This document shows, piece after piece, positions 16,501-27,058 of a DNA stretch of 64,000 bases. The translations under genes and the position numbers were made by a program. The notes below the pieces were generated by a model. It saw nothing but the letters and a program-made list of their open reading frames with translations. It did no database searches and had not been told where the DNA came from. How positions within the stretch are numbered: the first letter of the stretch is position 1; each line of letters starts with the position of its first letter. Source of the stretch: Spinacia oleracea (taxonomy: Eukaryota > Streptophyta > Magnoliopsida > Caryophyllales > Amaranthaceae); NCBI RefSeq assembly GCF_020520425.1, contig NC_079489.1:17570001-17634000 (forward strand), given 5' to 3'.

Positions 16501-16813
16501 AGTTCAGTAAACATAATGCATATCAGTCGGACACAGATATAACTAGTAACTAGTATTATCTAACAAACCACATTCATTCCACGATGACCTTCGACAGCGA
16601 ACAAAACACTTCCTAGCTAGAATGAAGTAAAGATTTTCTTCCTATGATCATTCCAACAGACGTATGCCCAAATATGGAATATATACAACTTACACAAAGG
16701 CAGCGCCTAACGCGTACTGAGATATCGCACTACCAGGAAACAAACATGCTTAAAAAGAGTAGCATCAATTTGTTTATACACCCATTAAATAGATCAAGTA
16801 ATATGTTTACCAT
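10538..16813 (-). CDS. Coatomer subunit delta (delta-COP), diverged copy, 11 coding exons, 532 aa
   Basis: Coding exons (minus) are 16811-16813, 16249-16288, 15754-15998, 15374-15616, 15034-15217, 13413-13702, 11948-12140, 11709-11862, 11246-11308, 11056-11152 and 10538-10624. All junctions are GT-AG and the phases fit, giving 1599 nt, close to the usual delta-COP length. Residues 1-140 form the longin-like domain ([43 protein letters not shown]). A linker follows ([30 protein letters not shown]), and the C-terminal mu-homology domain runs from about 293 ([56 protein letters not shown]). Delta-COP is part of the COPI coat for Golgi-to-ER and intra-Golgi transport. Oddities: many changes at positions that are normally fixed, an eight-residue extension VTSLVFTL at the end of exon 3, and a C-terminal tail ([11 protein letters not shown]) unlike the usual NYQVV-type ending. 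The frame is open throughout, so this is a diverged paralogue rather than an obvious pseudogene. Confidence 0.92.
16131..16205 (-). repeat. SINE-like fragment in delta-COP intron
   Basis: The stretch GGGGTAAGGGAGGTC..GATGTACACGG..CCTTACCCCGC..GGAGGCTAAT matches, in the same order and orientation, the core of the SINE at 31758-31935 (GGGGTAAGG..GGTCGGGTGTATGC..CCTTACCCC). It is a truncated and decayed copy. Confidence 0.5.
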
Positions 16814-16822
16814 TTTTGTACC
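16811..16822 (-). other. 12-nt micro-exon carrying the delta-COP start codon
   Basis: On the minus strand a pyrimidine-rich acceptor (TATCTTTTCAG) is followed by 12 nt ending in ATG and then by a donor, GTAAACAT. Exon 2 starts directly with the second codon (Val-Val-Leu-Ala), the known N-terminus of delta-COP after Met, so the ATG must come from a separate exon. This is the only ATG directly followed by a GT donor that I found between here and the 5' untranslated exon. The upper boundary rests on the acceptor match alone. Confidence 0.7.
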
Positions 16823-17406
16823 CTGAAAAGATACAAGGTAACCCAACAGATTGAGAATTGTATACTCAGTACTTTAAACAGGACAACCCTGCAAAAGCGC
16901 AGAACAATTTCTTCAGACGGAGAAACAAAATTCGAAATCGAAAAAACAAAAATGTACATATTTCATCACTCTTCTTGACAAAATGCGGTACACAGATTCA
17001 TCATCAACACCAATTTCATACATAAAAATGATACAATATACAAAATCAACAGCACATGATCAACATTTCCCTAGATAACAAATGATATAATTAAATTTAA
17101 GGGTATTGATCAACGTTTCCTCGCATAAAATTAATCATAATAGTAACGCCATGCCAATAGGGTAACATAGGATTGGATTAATAATCTAAACAATTTCATC
17201 AAAACACTAAACAAATCACTTAATCACCCATTTGGGTGGGAAAATGAACTCAGAAATCAAGAAAATCATGGCATTACATAATTTTACATATCAATTTAAT
17301 AAGGGTTGCAAAAATTGCTACATAATTGGAAAAACATGCAAGAAATTAACACTAATATTGAACATAATCAAAAATTAAAATGTGGGTTATTAAGAAAAGT
17401 ACGAAC

Positions 17407-17510
17407 CTGAACAGAATTACGAGTACGAGAGAAAAACAGTATAGATTTTTATCAAATGTGGAGAAATTGCGGGGAGTGTAAGATTGTAAGTGCAGTTGCA
17501 AGAAAATGTA
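17407..17510 (-). other. Probable 5' untranslated exon of delta-COP
   Basis: On the minus strand the sequence CTGTTCAG is followed by a donor-like GTTCGTAC at 17406. Upstream lies a short ATG-free stretch ending near the transposon at 17563. It would splice across about 580 bp to the micro-exon. The upper limit is a guess and no clear TATA box was identified. Confidence 0.4.
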
Positions 17511-17562
17511 CTTTAGGAGAAGAGTGAGGCAACACGTAGACGTAGTGATACCAAATTAGGTG

Positions 17563-18505
17563 TAGGGGTGTCAAATCGGCTCATCGGTTAGGTTTTGATT
17601 GGGGTTCATCAGTTCGAGTTGAAACCGGTTCATTTTGTTATCGGCTCGATTCGGGTCGGGTTGAAAATTAACGGTTCAACTCCGGTTCGGGTTATGTGAT
17701 ACGAGTTCATATCGGGTCGGGTCATATTTGGTCGGGTCATAAACGGGTTAAGTCAGATTCATATCGATCCAGGTTCATATCGGTTGGGTTATAATCGGGT
17801 CGAGTTCATATCGGGTCGGGTCGTCAATTCCGTTCGTTTTGTTAACGAGTTTATCTGGATTGTAATCGGGTCGGGTTCATGTTTAGTCAGATCAATTCGG
17901 ATACAAATTACAAACAATATCGGGTTATTACTAAAATCACAATTTTCAATACGTTTATATTATAATATCTACCTTATTCAATCTAAGTGAAAGGTAAAAG
18001 AGGCCATATAATTTGATTACGCGATTTATAACTAATGTAGTAATGTTCATTATCCAATTAATTTCATAAACTTAATTAAGAAAAGTTAGTCAATTAACGG
18101 TTGTAAACTGTCCGGGTTTTAAACGGTCCGGGTTGAAACAGTTCGGGTTGTAAATTGTCCGGGTTGAAACAGTTCGGGTTGTAAACGGTTCGGGTTGAAA
18201 CAGTTCGTGCTGTGAACGGGTTTTTTCCGGGTTGAAACGGTTCGGCTTGAAATAAATCGGGTCATTAACGGTTTTTGGGTTCATTCAGTTCGGGTAGAAA
18301 CAGTTCGGGTTGACACATGACGGTTGGTATCGGGTATCGGGTCTTAATCAGTTTAATATTTTCGAGACGGTTCGGGTTCGGGTTGAATGTTATCGGTTCG
18401 GTTAGTTTTCGGGTTCCAACTAACGGGTTATTAACGGTTCGGGTTCTTAACGATTCGGATTAACCCAGTGGGTTCAACAGTTCGGGTTGAGATTTGACAG
18501 CCCTA
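17563..18505. mobile_element. hAT-type nonautonomous element filled with CGGGTT-type repeats
   Basis: The left end TAGGGGTGTCAAATC and the right end read inward TAGGGCTGTCAAATC match at 14 of 15 positions. TAGGG(G/C)TGTCAA ends are typical of plant hAT elements. CAAATTAG (17552-17559) and CAAATTAC (18506-18513) look like an 8-bp duplication with one mismatch, but three extra bases (GTG) separate the left one from the end. Most of the interior consists of degenerate repeats of GGTTCGGGTTGAAACAGTT type, with no coding region. Confidence 0.65.
17600..18490 (+). repeat. Degenerate CGGGTT/GGTTCGGGTTGAAAC minisatellite
   Basis: Dozens of CGGGT(T/C) hexamers occur in this stretch, with a locally more regular 20-bp period (GGTTCGGGTTGAAACAGTTC) between about 18115 and 18310. 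A middle section (17890-18090) is ordinary AT-rich sequence. The array fills the inside of the hAT-type element. Confidence 0.85.
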
Positions 18506-18769
18506 CAAATTACCAATTAGAACGGGCGTATTGTCACGCACACATTCTTATTCATTGTACACTAAGTTAACTCAAAATACTTATAAGTTAGATTTAGATA
18601 AATGTTACCTATTTTTATATGAATAAGTTTTTTTCATTTTAATAAAATTCTTCCTTTAAAAGGAGGCGTATTTGCTGAATTATTAGAGCGACACGAAGGA
18701 TTATTAATGGTTTCGACCAATGAAAAGTAAGAATTCTAATTTATTTTTGAATTAAAAAAATCGAGTGCC

Positions 18770-18890
18770 ACGTAGATAATTATTTAGGTGCCATGTGGAT
18801 ATTTTAATTAATTAATTACTAGCATATACAACTCCATCCACAATTAAACACTCAAATAATTTAAAAAATAAAATTAAAATAAAATTCATC
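18770..18890 (+). repeat. Dispersed repeat module (CCACGTAGATAATTA...TTAATTAATTACTA type)
   Basis: The module has CCACGTAGATAATTA, then TTAGGTGCCA, then TTTTAATTAATTAATTACTA, then ATATACAACTCC and AAACACT. Closely similar copies are at about 19745-19880, 51277-51370 and 56438-56532, often beside Helitron-like termini. No coding potential. Confidence 0.7.
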
Positions 18891-18912
18891 CAAAATCAAA
18901 CACTAATCTAAT

Positions 18913-19692
18913 TCTATTACTATATACTAAAAGAGACACCACGAATGACACGTGTCAATTCCTGGTGCGATTTTTCCCCTCTAAAACCACTTTCCAAAAA
19001 AAAAAAAGTATATGTTTGATTTTATATATATTCTCTATTTTTTTTACAAACTATTCATGTATGGAAACAAAATTTAGTTTATAAATTAAGACAATATTAG
19101 ATACGACGTAATAATAGTTATTCTAAATTGGTACTCCCTCCGTTCCTAAATAAGTGTCACATTTCCTTTTTTGGCGTTCCCTTATAAGTGTCACATTTCT
19201 ATTTTTGAACATATACTTTTTCCACTTTTTCATACACTTTTCACACTTTTCCATACACATTTTCCACTTTTCTATAAATCATGATTACTTTTACTTACAC
19301 ATTCTACATTTTTCCACTTTTCAATCCCCACATCCTCTTTTATTTGTACTTTATTCAATTAAACAATTATCTACTTTATCCTTTCCCAAAAAAAAACATT
19401 CTCAACCATTAACTCTTACACACTTTACAATTTTATTAATTACCGTGCCGGACCCCAAATGTGACACTTATTTAGGAACGGAGGGAGTAATATTTTAGTC
19501 AAATCGCTATATTAATAATGGAAAATATATCACTCAATATTTTGGTAAAATTACCATATTAGCATTTTAAATATGCATATTAGATGAATAAATTTAAACG
19601 AGTATGTTAAAAATGTTATAACTATGCAGTAGTTTGGGAGATATTTTGTTAAAAATATGATCAAAATCCGTGGTGCACGGGATCTAATCTAG
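18913..19692 (+). mobile_element. Nonautonomous Helitron with a MITE inside
   Basis: The left end TCTATTACTATATACTAAAA has the TC start and ATACTAAAA context of plant Helitrons. The right end has the hairpin CCGTG-GTG-CACGG (19668-19680) 8 bp before CTAG (19689-19692), followed by T. There is no target duplication, as expected. The Stowaway MITE at 19134-19487 accounts for about half of the length. No Rep/helicase is encoded. The 5' neighbour base is T rather than the canonical A, a small point against the exact start. Confidence 0.6.
19134..19487. mobile_element. Stowaway-like MITE (354 bp) nested in Helitron
   Basis: The ends CTCCCTCCGTTCCTAAATAA are near-perfect inverted repeats with TA on both sides (19132-19133 and 19488-19489). 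The internal CACTTTTC-rich tract makes a false Phe/His-rich frame. Confidence 0.9.
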
Positions 19693-20467
19693 TCTAAAAT
19701 AAAAGTTCAATCCAAAATCAAACACTAATCCAATATTAGAGCGCACGTAGGAAATCTAAAATAATTAGGAGTCACATATATATTTTTATTAATTAATTAC
19801 TAATATTACGCATATACAACTTCATCCAAAATCAAACTAATTAAAAAGTAAATCTAAAATAAAATTCAATCCAAAATCAAAAACTAATCAAATATATAAT
19901 AATTTAAAAGAAACGCTATGCTAAATTATTAAACAACATAAACCGCCAATTTAATTGGCTGTTTAATTCTTAATGACCCCAGAAGTATAAGGGAAGGACT
20001 GAGGGTATTTTAGTAATCACACTTTTGGTGTCCTTCATGAATAGTCAATTGTACCTTCGATAATTAAAAAAAAACTCTAAAGTCAACAAAATAATAAACA
20101 GAAAATAAATAAAACTCTAAACTCGATCTAGCAAACAAGCGATGAAGCAAAGAAGGAAACCCAAGGTCATGAGTATATCACGCATGAATCTTTTCTAAAG
20201 TCAATAAAATCTTTAAATTAATATTATGAGTCGCAAATTATACTCCATATGAATTGCGAATATACTCCATAGTAGTGATTACTCCGTAATACTCCATATG
20301 TTTCATAATACTCCATATGAGTTGCAAAGGAGGGAGTCCGTATGTTTCATTCTCCACTATCAAATAACTATAATTTGTTTTAGCTATATATGTGTTCTTA
20401 TGTACTGCCTCTACTATCCTAAAGAGGTCCAGAAACTAATCAAGAAAATGGTAACCATATAAATCTT
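19693..20467. other. Repeat-rich spacer before the LINE
   Basis: It contains another copy of the TTAATTAATTACTA module (about 19745-19880), several TACTCCATATG / TACTCCGTA scraps and AT-rich sequence. No gene is seen. The true 5' start of the LINE may lie within the last 60 bp. Confidence 0.5.
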
Positions 20468-22474
20468 TTGTCATTAATGTCTATTGGTTTTTGGAATGTA
20501 AGGGGAAGCAGGAGGAAGAATTTCTTAGATGAAATTAAAGACTTTTGCGTAGTTAACAAGCATAGCATTATGATCCTCTGTGAAACAAAATGTCAATCCC
20601 CCCCCCCCCCCTCTAGTAGTGAGATAGCCAAATGTGGCTTTCAGCATTTTGATTTTGTCCCCACCATAGGATACTCTGGTGGGTTGTGGATCATGTGGAA
20701 GCAATGTTTATTTAATCCTTTTAGCTTGTATGTTCTACATAAATCTCAGAGATTTGTGGCTTGTAATATAAAGTTTAACTCCTCTGGAAAAGAGTTTGTT
20801 GCAATATTTCTATATGCTCCTGCAAGAGAGGATCAGAAAGATTGTTTCTGGTCTGAATTAATTCACTATATAAATTCCTTGTCTGGTCCTGTAGTATTAA
20901 TAGGAGATTTTAACGAGATTAGTAGTGCAGCAGATAAATGGGGAGGAAAGACCCCAACCAAACAACGATTTGCTAGAATGAATAATCTTAAGCTCAATGT
21001 CAACTGTATCGAAATCCCATTCCAAGGTTCAAAATTTACTTAGAGGAAAAAAAAGTTTGGTATTGATAACATACTAGAAAGGTTGGATAAAGGGGTAGCT
21101 AATACTGATTGGTTATCCATTTTTCCCTCTGCAAGAATTACTCATAATATTTTTACATCATCTGATCATTGTCAAATCTCCCTTTCATTAGAGGAAATTC
21201 CTTCTAAAAAAGCACCCCCTTTTAGATTCGAAAAAATTTGGACAACGAGAAAAGATTTCGATATCTTAGTGAAAAAAACTTGGTGCACAAAATTCCAAGG
21301 ATCAAATATGTTTTGCCTTGTTAAGAAGTGCAAATTACTAAAGGCAAATGCTAAGGAATGGAACAAAAAGAAGTTTGGAAACATTTTTCGCCAGTTAAGG
21401 GAGATAGATGTTAAGCTAAATAATCTTCAAGGAAAGTTACTTATTGACCCAGACAACCCAAAATTAAAAATTAGTCAAGATATTATGCTTACTAAAAGAT
21501 CAAACATTTACTCTTATAGCAATACATATTGGAGACAAAAAGCTAAGATGAACTCCTTGAACCTAGGAGATCAAAACACCAAATTCTTCCAGGCCTGTGC
21601 TTCAATTAGAAAGAATAGGAATGTCATAAAAAACTTTGTAAACAAAGATGGTGCGTCTATTACTGATGTAACCTCTATTAGTAATCACATTAAGGAGGAA
21701 TTTGCTTCTAGATTCACTAGTGATCCTACTTGTAATTTTGACTCAAATTCAGACTTCAACTTAATATCTCCGATTATTTCACATGATGAGAATGATGAAT
21801 TAACCAGAGAATTTACAGATAAGGAAATTGAAGATGTGGTATTCAGCCTAGATCCAGATAAAGCGCCAGGTCCTGACGGCTATCCCCCCTTCTTCTTCCA
21901 AAAATATTGGAAGCTAGTAGGAAAATCTGTTATTAGGGCCATTAAGGCTTTCTTTCATTCCGGAACTATGCTAAAAGAAATAAACCATACTTTTTTAGCT
22001 CTCATTCCGAAAATAGAAAATCCGAAAAATGCAAACCATTTTCGACCTATTAGTTTATGCTCAACCATTTATAAAATAATTGCAAAAATGATGGTGAATA
22101 GACTCAAAGTTGTACTAGGAAAAATAATTCACCCTCTTCAAGGGGCGTTCACTCCGGAAAGAATTATTCAAGATAATATTCTCTTAGCTCATGAGGTTTT
22201 CCATTCTTTCAAAAACAAAGTAGGAAAAGGAGGATGGATTGCAATCAAGTTAGACATGGAAAAAGCTTACGATCGAATTGAATGGGAATTTCTATACACA
22301 ATGCTAGATAAGCTAGGTTTTAGCAAAAAATGGATAAGTTGGCTTCGAGAATGTATTTCTTCCGTCTCGTTTTCAGTCCTCGTTAATGGGTGCCCAACAG
22401 ATAGATTTTTTCCTACCAGAGGACTGCGTCAAGGTGACCCATTGTCTCCATACTTATTTATTCTATGTGCATAA
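20468..22474 (+). pseudogene. LINE endonuclease and first part of reverse transcriptase, one internal stop
   Basis: Endonuclease catalytic motifs are visible: FWNVRG, LCETK, IGDFNEI and, after the stop, SDHCQI. An in-frame TAG at 21041-21043 stands where the family has Trp (KFT-stop-RKKK), so it is a TGG-to-TAG change. The same frame continues into reverse transcriptase with DKAPGPDGYPP, FRPISLC, IKLDMEKAYDRIEW and GLRQGDPLSPYLF. It stops again at TAA (22472-22474) in FILCA-stop-LLARQ, where Glu is usual. A protein from this region could be made only in pieces. Confidence 0.9.
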
Positions 22475-23351
22475 CTTCTTGCAAGACAATTTCATTTCTG
22501 AGTTTTCATAAAGACAAGTTGTTAGGGGTCTCTTTAGGAAACTCTAGAGTTAAAATTCCATTCCTCACCTTTGCAGATGATACAATGATCTTTGTCAAAG
22601 CTACTAAAGAAGCATGTATTATTTTAAAAAATATTTTAGATAGCTACTGCAGAATGTCAGGGCAACTTGTAAATTTTAACAAATCTGCTTTTGAGTGTAC
22701 TAAAAATGTGCCTGCGTCAGAAAAAATTATTTTCAGCAGTATACTCCAAATGAATGAATCTTCTTCTCTAGGAAAATATTTAGGGTGTCCTATAATATAT
22801 AGACGGGAGAGTTTCCAATTCCACTTTTGCGGATACTGTTCAAAATACCAAAAATCAGCTAACAAAATGGAAAGCTAACTCTTTATCCCAGGCCGGAAGA
22901 ACGATTCTTATCCAATCTAACCTTGCATCCAAAGCAAATTATCAAATGCAAAGCTTTCACCTTACCGACCTCAGTAAATAAAAGCCTGGACAAAATTTAT
23001 AGAAATTTTTTTTGGAACAAAGACCCGCTTGCAATATCACCGAATTTAATAGGATGGGACAAAATTTGCAAACCAAAGTGCTTGGGAGGGCTTGGTTTCA
23101 GAAAAGCGGAAATTAATAATAAGGCCATGCAAATGAAACTGTTATGGCAAATTATCTCAAACCCTTCTAATCAATGGGTGCAATTAGTCACTAAGAAGTA
23201 TCTTCGAGGGAAAGATTTATTTTCTTATTCCCCATCCTCAAATTGCTCGTGGCAATGGCGGAACCTTATGAAACTACGACCTTTATTCAAAAAGGGCCTA
23301 AGATGGCAAGTAGGATCAGGAAAACAAATTTCCTTTTGGTTTGATAATTGA
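22475..23351 (+). pseudogene. LINE reverse transcriptase palm/thumb region, frameshifted
   Basis: After a frameshift near 22500 the frame carries LGVSLGNSRVKIPFLTFADD, where FADD is the catalytic Y/F-x-DD box, then GKYLGCPII. Two more shifts (near 22825 and 22950) are needed to follow the family through FADTVQNTKNQLTKWK, NLASKANYQM and LDKIYRNFFWN to WDKICKPKCLGGLGFR. The TGA at 23349-23351 again replaces Trp (WFDN-stop-AF). Confidence 0.88.
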
Positions 23352-23375
23352 GCTTTTTCTAGTCCATTAGTAGAA

Positions 23376-24650
23376 ATGGTCTCTTGCTCTAGCTCTTCCC
23401 CTGAACAAACAGTACATGATTACATAACGCATGATAAGCAATGGAATATGTCTAAGCTACAAAGCGTTGTCCCTCAAAATTTGGTGGAGGAAGTTTGTAA
23501 GATTCTTATACCATATAATAATATTGATGATAATTTGATTTGGAGCCCATGCTCCACAGGCAATTTCTCTACTAAATCTGCATCTTTACTAGCTCAAGGC
23601 TTATCCACGACGGTGGAAAATCGAGTCCCCTATCGCTGGATTTGGTCGCTCGACATCCCCCCGAAAATGAAAAACTTTCTTTGGAAAACCTGTTTAGATG
23701 GTCTCCCTACTAAAGAAAGATTAGCTAAAAGTCATGTTTTTGTCCCTTCCCAATGCCCATTTTGTGACCACCATATTGAAAATGTGTCTCACATTTTTCT
23801 TTATTGTCCATTTAGCAAGAATATCTATGACTATTTGTCTGCAAATGAAGGTTGGACCCCTTTACCTATCTTATCTTCCATTGACATGGTCCAGACCCTT
23901 CATACTCTTAAAGATACTTTAAGATTAGTTGAGTTTGAAAGACTAATTATAATTTGGTGGCATATATGGTTCATACGCAACTCAGTAATTTTCAAAAATG
24001 AAAGTTTCAACGCATTCCAAGCTTGCACCATTATTAGAACTTTTTACAAAAATTGGATCTCTTCCAAAGATATAAGCTTGGAGGACATCAATCCTCATGT
24101 AAAGACTAACAACCAGATGAAAATGGCTTCCAAGAGCATTGAAGTTTCTTGGACCAAGCCGTCTTCCGGATTTCATAAGTTAAATTTTGATGGGTCAAAG
24201 TTGTCTAATGGTCAAGCTTCTTTCGATTTTGTTATTAGAAATGTTTCAGGCGAACTTGTGTTAGCCGGAGCCAAAGCCCTCCCAAGTAGTTACTCTGTTA
24301 TCCAAGCGGAAGCAGTGGGTATGCGCGAGGGTATTAAAGGAGCTATTTTCCTTGGTATTAAAAACCTTATCATTGAAGGGGATAATCTCCTAGTAATCAA
24401 TGGTTTGAAACGTACATGGAAAATTCCTTGGGAGATTAACACTATTATTTGTGATGCAGAGATGGACCTTGCTCGTTTCGGCTCTTTCTCGGTCAATCAC
24501 TGTTTTAAGGAAGCTAACCAAGCGGCGGATTTCATGGCGGCTAAAGGGACTAATCTGCAAATCATGAAGTATTGGTTCTCTTTGTGGGATAACACCCTCT
24601 CTCTCATCATCCGTAAGGATGCTTTAGGTTACACTTATGTAAGAGTGTAA
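23376..24650 (+). pseudogene. LINE zinc-binding RVT region and RNase H
   Basis: This 424-residue open stretch continues the same frame after the TGA. It shows WIWSLDIPPKMKNFLWK and CPFCDHHIENVSHIFLYCPF (the Cys/His zinc-binding segment), then a plant-type RNase H with LNFDGSK (first Asp), EAVGMREG (Glu), IEGDNLLVING (Asp) and NQAADFMA (last Asp). The RNase H acidic residues look intact. It is part of LINE ORF2 and not an independent gene. Confidence 0.88.
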
Positions 24651-24734
24651 CCTAGTTTCTTCTCCTTATCAAAAACAAGGAAAAAAAAAATTAGAAATAA
24701 ACATCTCATTAATATTATAATTATTTCAAGATAC

Positions 24735-25066
24735 TCCCTCCGTTCTTGAATGTTAGTCTTTTTGGAATCTAAAATGATCCAAAAAAAGTATATTTGTCAC
24801 ATGAATTTCAATAGAATATAAACCATATGGGTATGAGAGATAAATAATTGAGGGGTTTAATGGGGATAAAAGTTTACTTGAGAGTAAACAAGTGGGGTTT
24901 AATGGGGATAAAAGTTTACTTGAGAGTAAATAAGTGTGGTTTTGAGATATTTATAAGGGGTATAAAGGTGATAAATGTTAGAAAATAAGGAAAGATTCCA
25001 AAAGAGACTAATGAAAAAAGAACAACTCAATTAAGAAAGGGAACTAACATTCAAGAACGGAGGGAG
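24735..25066. mobile_element. Stowaway-like MITE (332 bp)
   Basis: The ends CTCCCTCCGTTCTTGAATGT are inverted, with TA at 24733-24734 and 25067-25068. It lies just 3' of the LINE. It contains a 42-bp tandem duplication (24852-24935). Confidence 0.9.
24852..24935 (+). repeat. 42-bp tandem duplication inside MITE
   Basis: The unit starting GGGGTTTAATGGGGATAAAA is present twice in a row (24852 and 24894) with only a base or two of difference. Confidence 0.85.
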
Positions 25067-25786
25067 TAACTATTTAACTATTTTTTATACTTGGACTCAC
25101 ATTGTAATATAAAATATTTAAATTAATATTATATTTCGTTTTATAGGTTATTAATTCGAATTATCATATTTGATAGAAGTGGTAATTTGAGAGTAACAAT
25201 ACTACATGAACTTGCACAACACCTTTTAAGCTGCTTAGCTACTGAAATAAAATAATTATTTCAACAAGTTTCAATCTACTCGGACTACATACTCTTCTGA
25301 CTTGATTAGCTCATATTGTATTTTACGTTAAAGGATATTTGTTTTACGTTCATGCATCCTAGCTAATGGACACAATCACATCATGGAAAAAAATTCTCAA
25401 GATTCGAAAACAAAGCTTTTTCATGGGTGTTACGTCCACCAATTGAGATTTTAATCCAAAATATTCTTATAATGTTAGTTATGTGTTGCACATCGATTGG
25501 GCGAAAGTCAAAATGTGGTTAGGCAAGTACATTACGAGCAAGAGTAAAAAGTGAAATACACTATTTTATATGTTAAATTAATTACTTTACTTTGGAACTA
25601 AGATTTTGATTTTTTGTCGGCATGATTATTACAGAGTTTCACTATTTAGATTACAAGATTGGCGTGTTCTATGACCTCGCTGTTTTTAAATTTGAACTTG
25701 AATTGCGAGTGAATTTTTAGTGCCTAAGATTTGATTTGATAAGTTGTAATAACACAATTTTAAGTTTTTATATAATTTCGCACGCA

Positions 25787-25806
25787 TCGCGTACATATAA
25801 GACTAG
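25787..25806 (+). mobile_element. Helitron-like 3' terminus (decayed hairpin plus CTAG)
   Basis: GCACGC-ATC-GCGTAC forms a hairpin with one mismatch just before a short AT-rich spacer and CTAG at 25803-25806, followed by T. The ATC loop matches the better-preserved terminus at 51816-51844. The left end was not located. Confidence 0.4.
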
Positions 25807-26361
25807 TAGAATATATTATAATACCCCCATCACTTAACAATTTTACTAAAATAATTATTTTATGCGAATTGGAATTAATAAAAAAAATATTTAATGTCAA
25901 ATTAATAACTAATCAAGAATGACTTTCTCTACATGGAAATTAACAATTGTGCAATCCCACAAATAAAAGTCAAAAAATTAGTTAATGCGTGCTATGCAAT
26001 CAGGAAAGTCTTATGCAAAAACGCCCATAATCGCTCATGTTTATATAGGAAACTAATTATACAATTATCTTACTATGTACTTCAAAACAAAAAGGACTTG
26101 AAAATGCATGTGGTTAAACAACTATTATATCGCCGACAAAATAAACAAGTAAAACAATACTCTTTAGGTTAGATAATTCGCTGTGAAATATTAAATTGTT
26201 ATACTATTTAGATGTTTTTTTATAGAGATAATATCAAAATTTTCCTTAGATAACTTTGTGAAAAAAAAATTCCCTCTTATTTGAGGTGATTAATTATATG
26301 TATAACACATTTTTTGGTTTTTATATACTCTCGCACGCATCACATGCATATAAGACTATCT

Positions 26362-26427
26362 CTATTCTATAAGGGAACTCCTAAGGTTATTTTCATATAT
26401 GGCCTTATGGTATTCCCTATAGAATAG
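26362..26427. repeat. Short inverted repeat (25-bp arms)
   Basis: CTATTCTATAAGGGAACTCC and the reverse complement of the segment ending at 26427 (CTATTCTATAGGGAATACC) match over about 25 bp with a few mismatches and a short loop. It may be a tiny foldback element. Confidence 0.55.
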
Positions 26428-27058
26428 TCTAATATACTCCCCATAACTTCATCATAAATTGCATTACTTAAAAAAAAACTGATTGTTTTATGACTTTAAA
26501 TGTAATTAATTTGAAATTGATTATTTAATGCAAATCACCAATTAAGAAAGTCTAATGCAAATCATGGATTGATTCATGCAATCTCTAAAAAAACATAAAA
26601 GAAAATTAGTCAATCAAATTTAACACTACTTACCAATTATATAACTATTAATTGTAAAAATTAAACTAAAAAAACATAAAAGAAAATGAGTTAGTAAATC
26701 GGATTAATCACAACAGACAAAAAGTCAAAAGTAAAAAAGAAAGTCGCAATCAAACACTTAATCATAGCCAAATATAATCCTTATTAATCACACACTTTAT
26801 TTTTCCTTACAAGTATTTTATTAAGCCACATTTTTATATTGTTACAAATAAATGATATTTAAATTTAATTTTTTAAAACAAAATTCGGTGAAACAAATAA
26901 CTCCGTAATAAAAACACATCCCCGATTATTTTGATGTCTAGTTTTCTATAGACTAGTTGGTATATAATCAAGTAGGCTAAGGATTGTAAGCCAAATAAAT
27001 AAAAAAACTCATGCAATTAAATTTACTATTGAGAATCATATCTTGTCTTACTAACCTT

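Larger units (their letters stand above)
20468..24690 (+). mobile_element. L1-type LINE (plant non-LTR retrotransposon), ORF2 only, inactivated
   Basis: In order, the sequence encodes an apurinic-like endonuclease, reverse transcriptase, a zinc-binding RVT region and a plant-type RNase H, then ends in an A10 run at 24681-24690. That order and the RNase H are typical of plant L1-clade elements. No ORF1 (gag-like) lies upstream, so the copy is 5'-truncated. At least three nonsense codons (21041, 22472, 23349) and at least three frameshifts (about 22500, 22825 and 22950) break ORF2. No target duplication was found around it. Confidence 0.93.
25069..27058. other. AT-rich spacer without a gene
   Basis: No protein similarity is recognised. 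The frame at 25933-26172 has no family signature. Apart from a Helitron-like end (25787-25806), a decayed relative at about 26328-26360 and a small hairpin (26362-26427), nothing stands out. Confidence 0.5.

Noticed and set aside
19154..19498. 114-codon Phe/His-rich frame
   Set aside because: It lies wholly inside a MITE and reflects CACTTTTC repeats.
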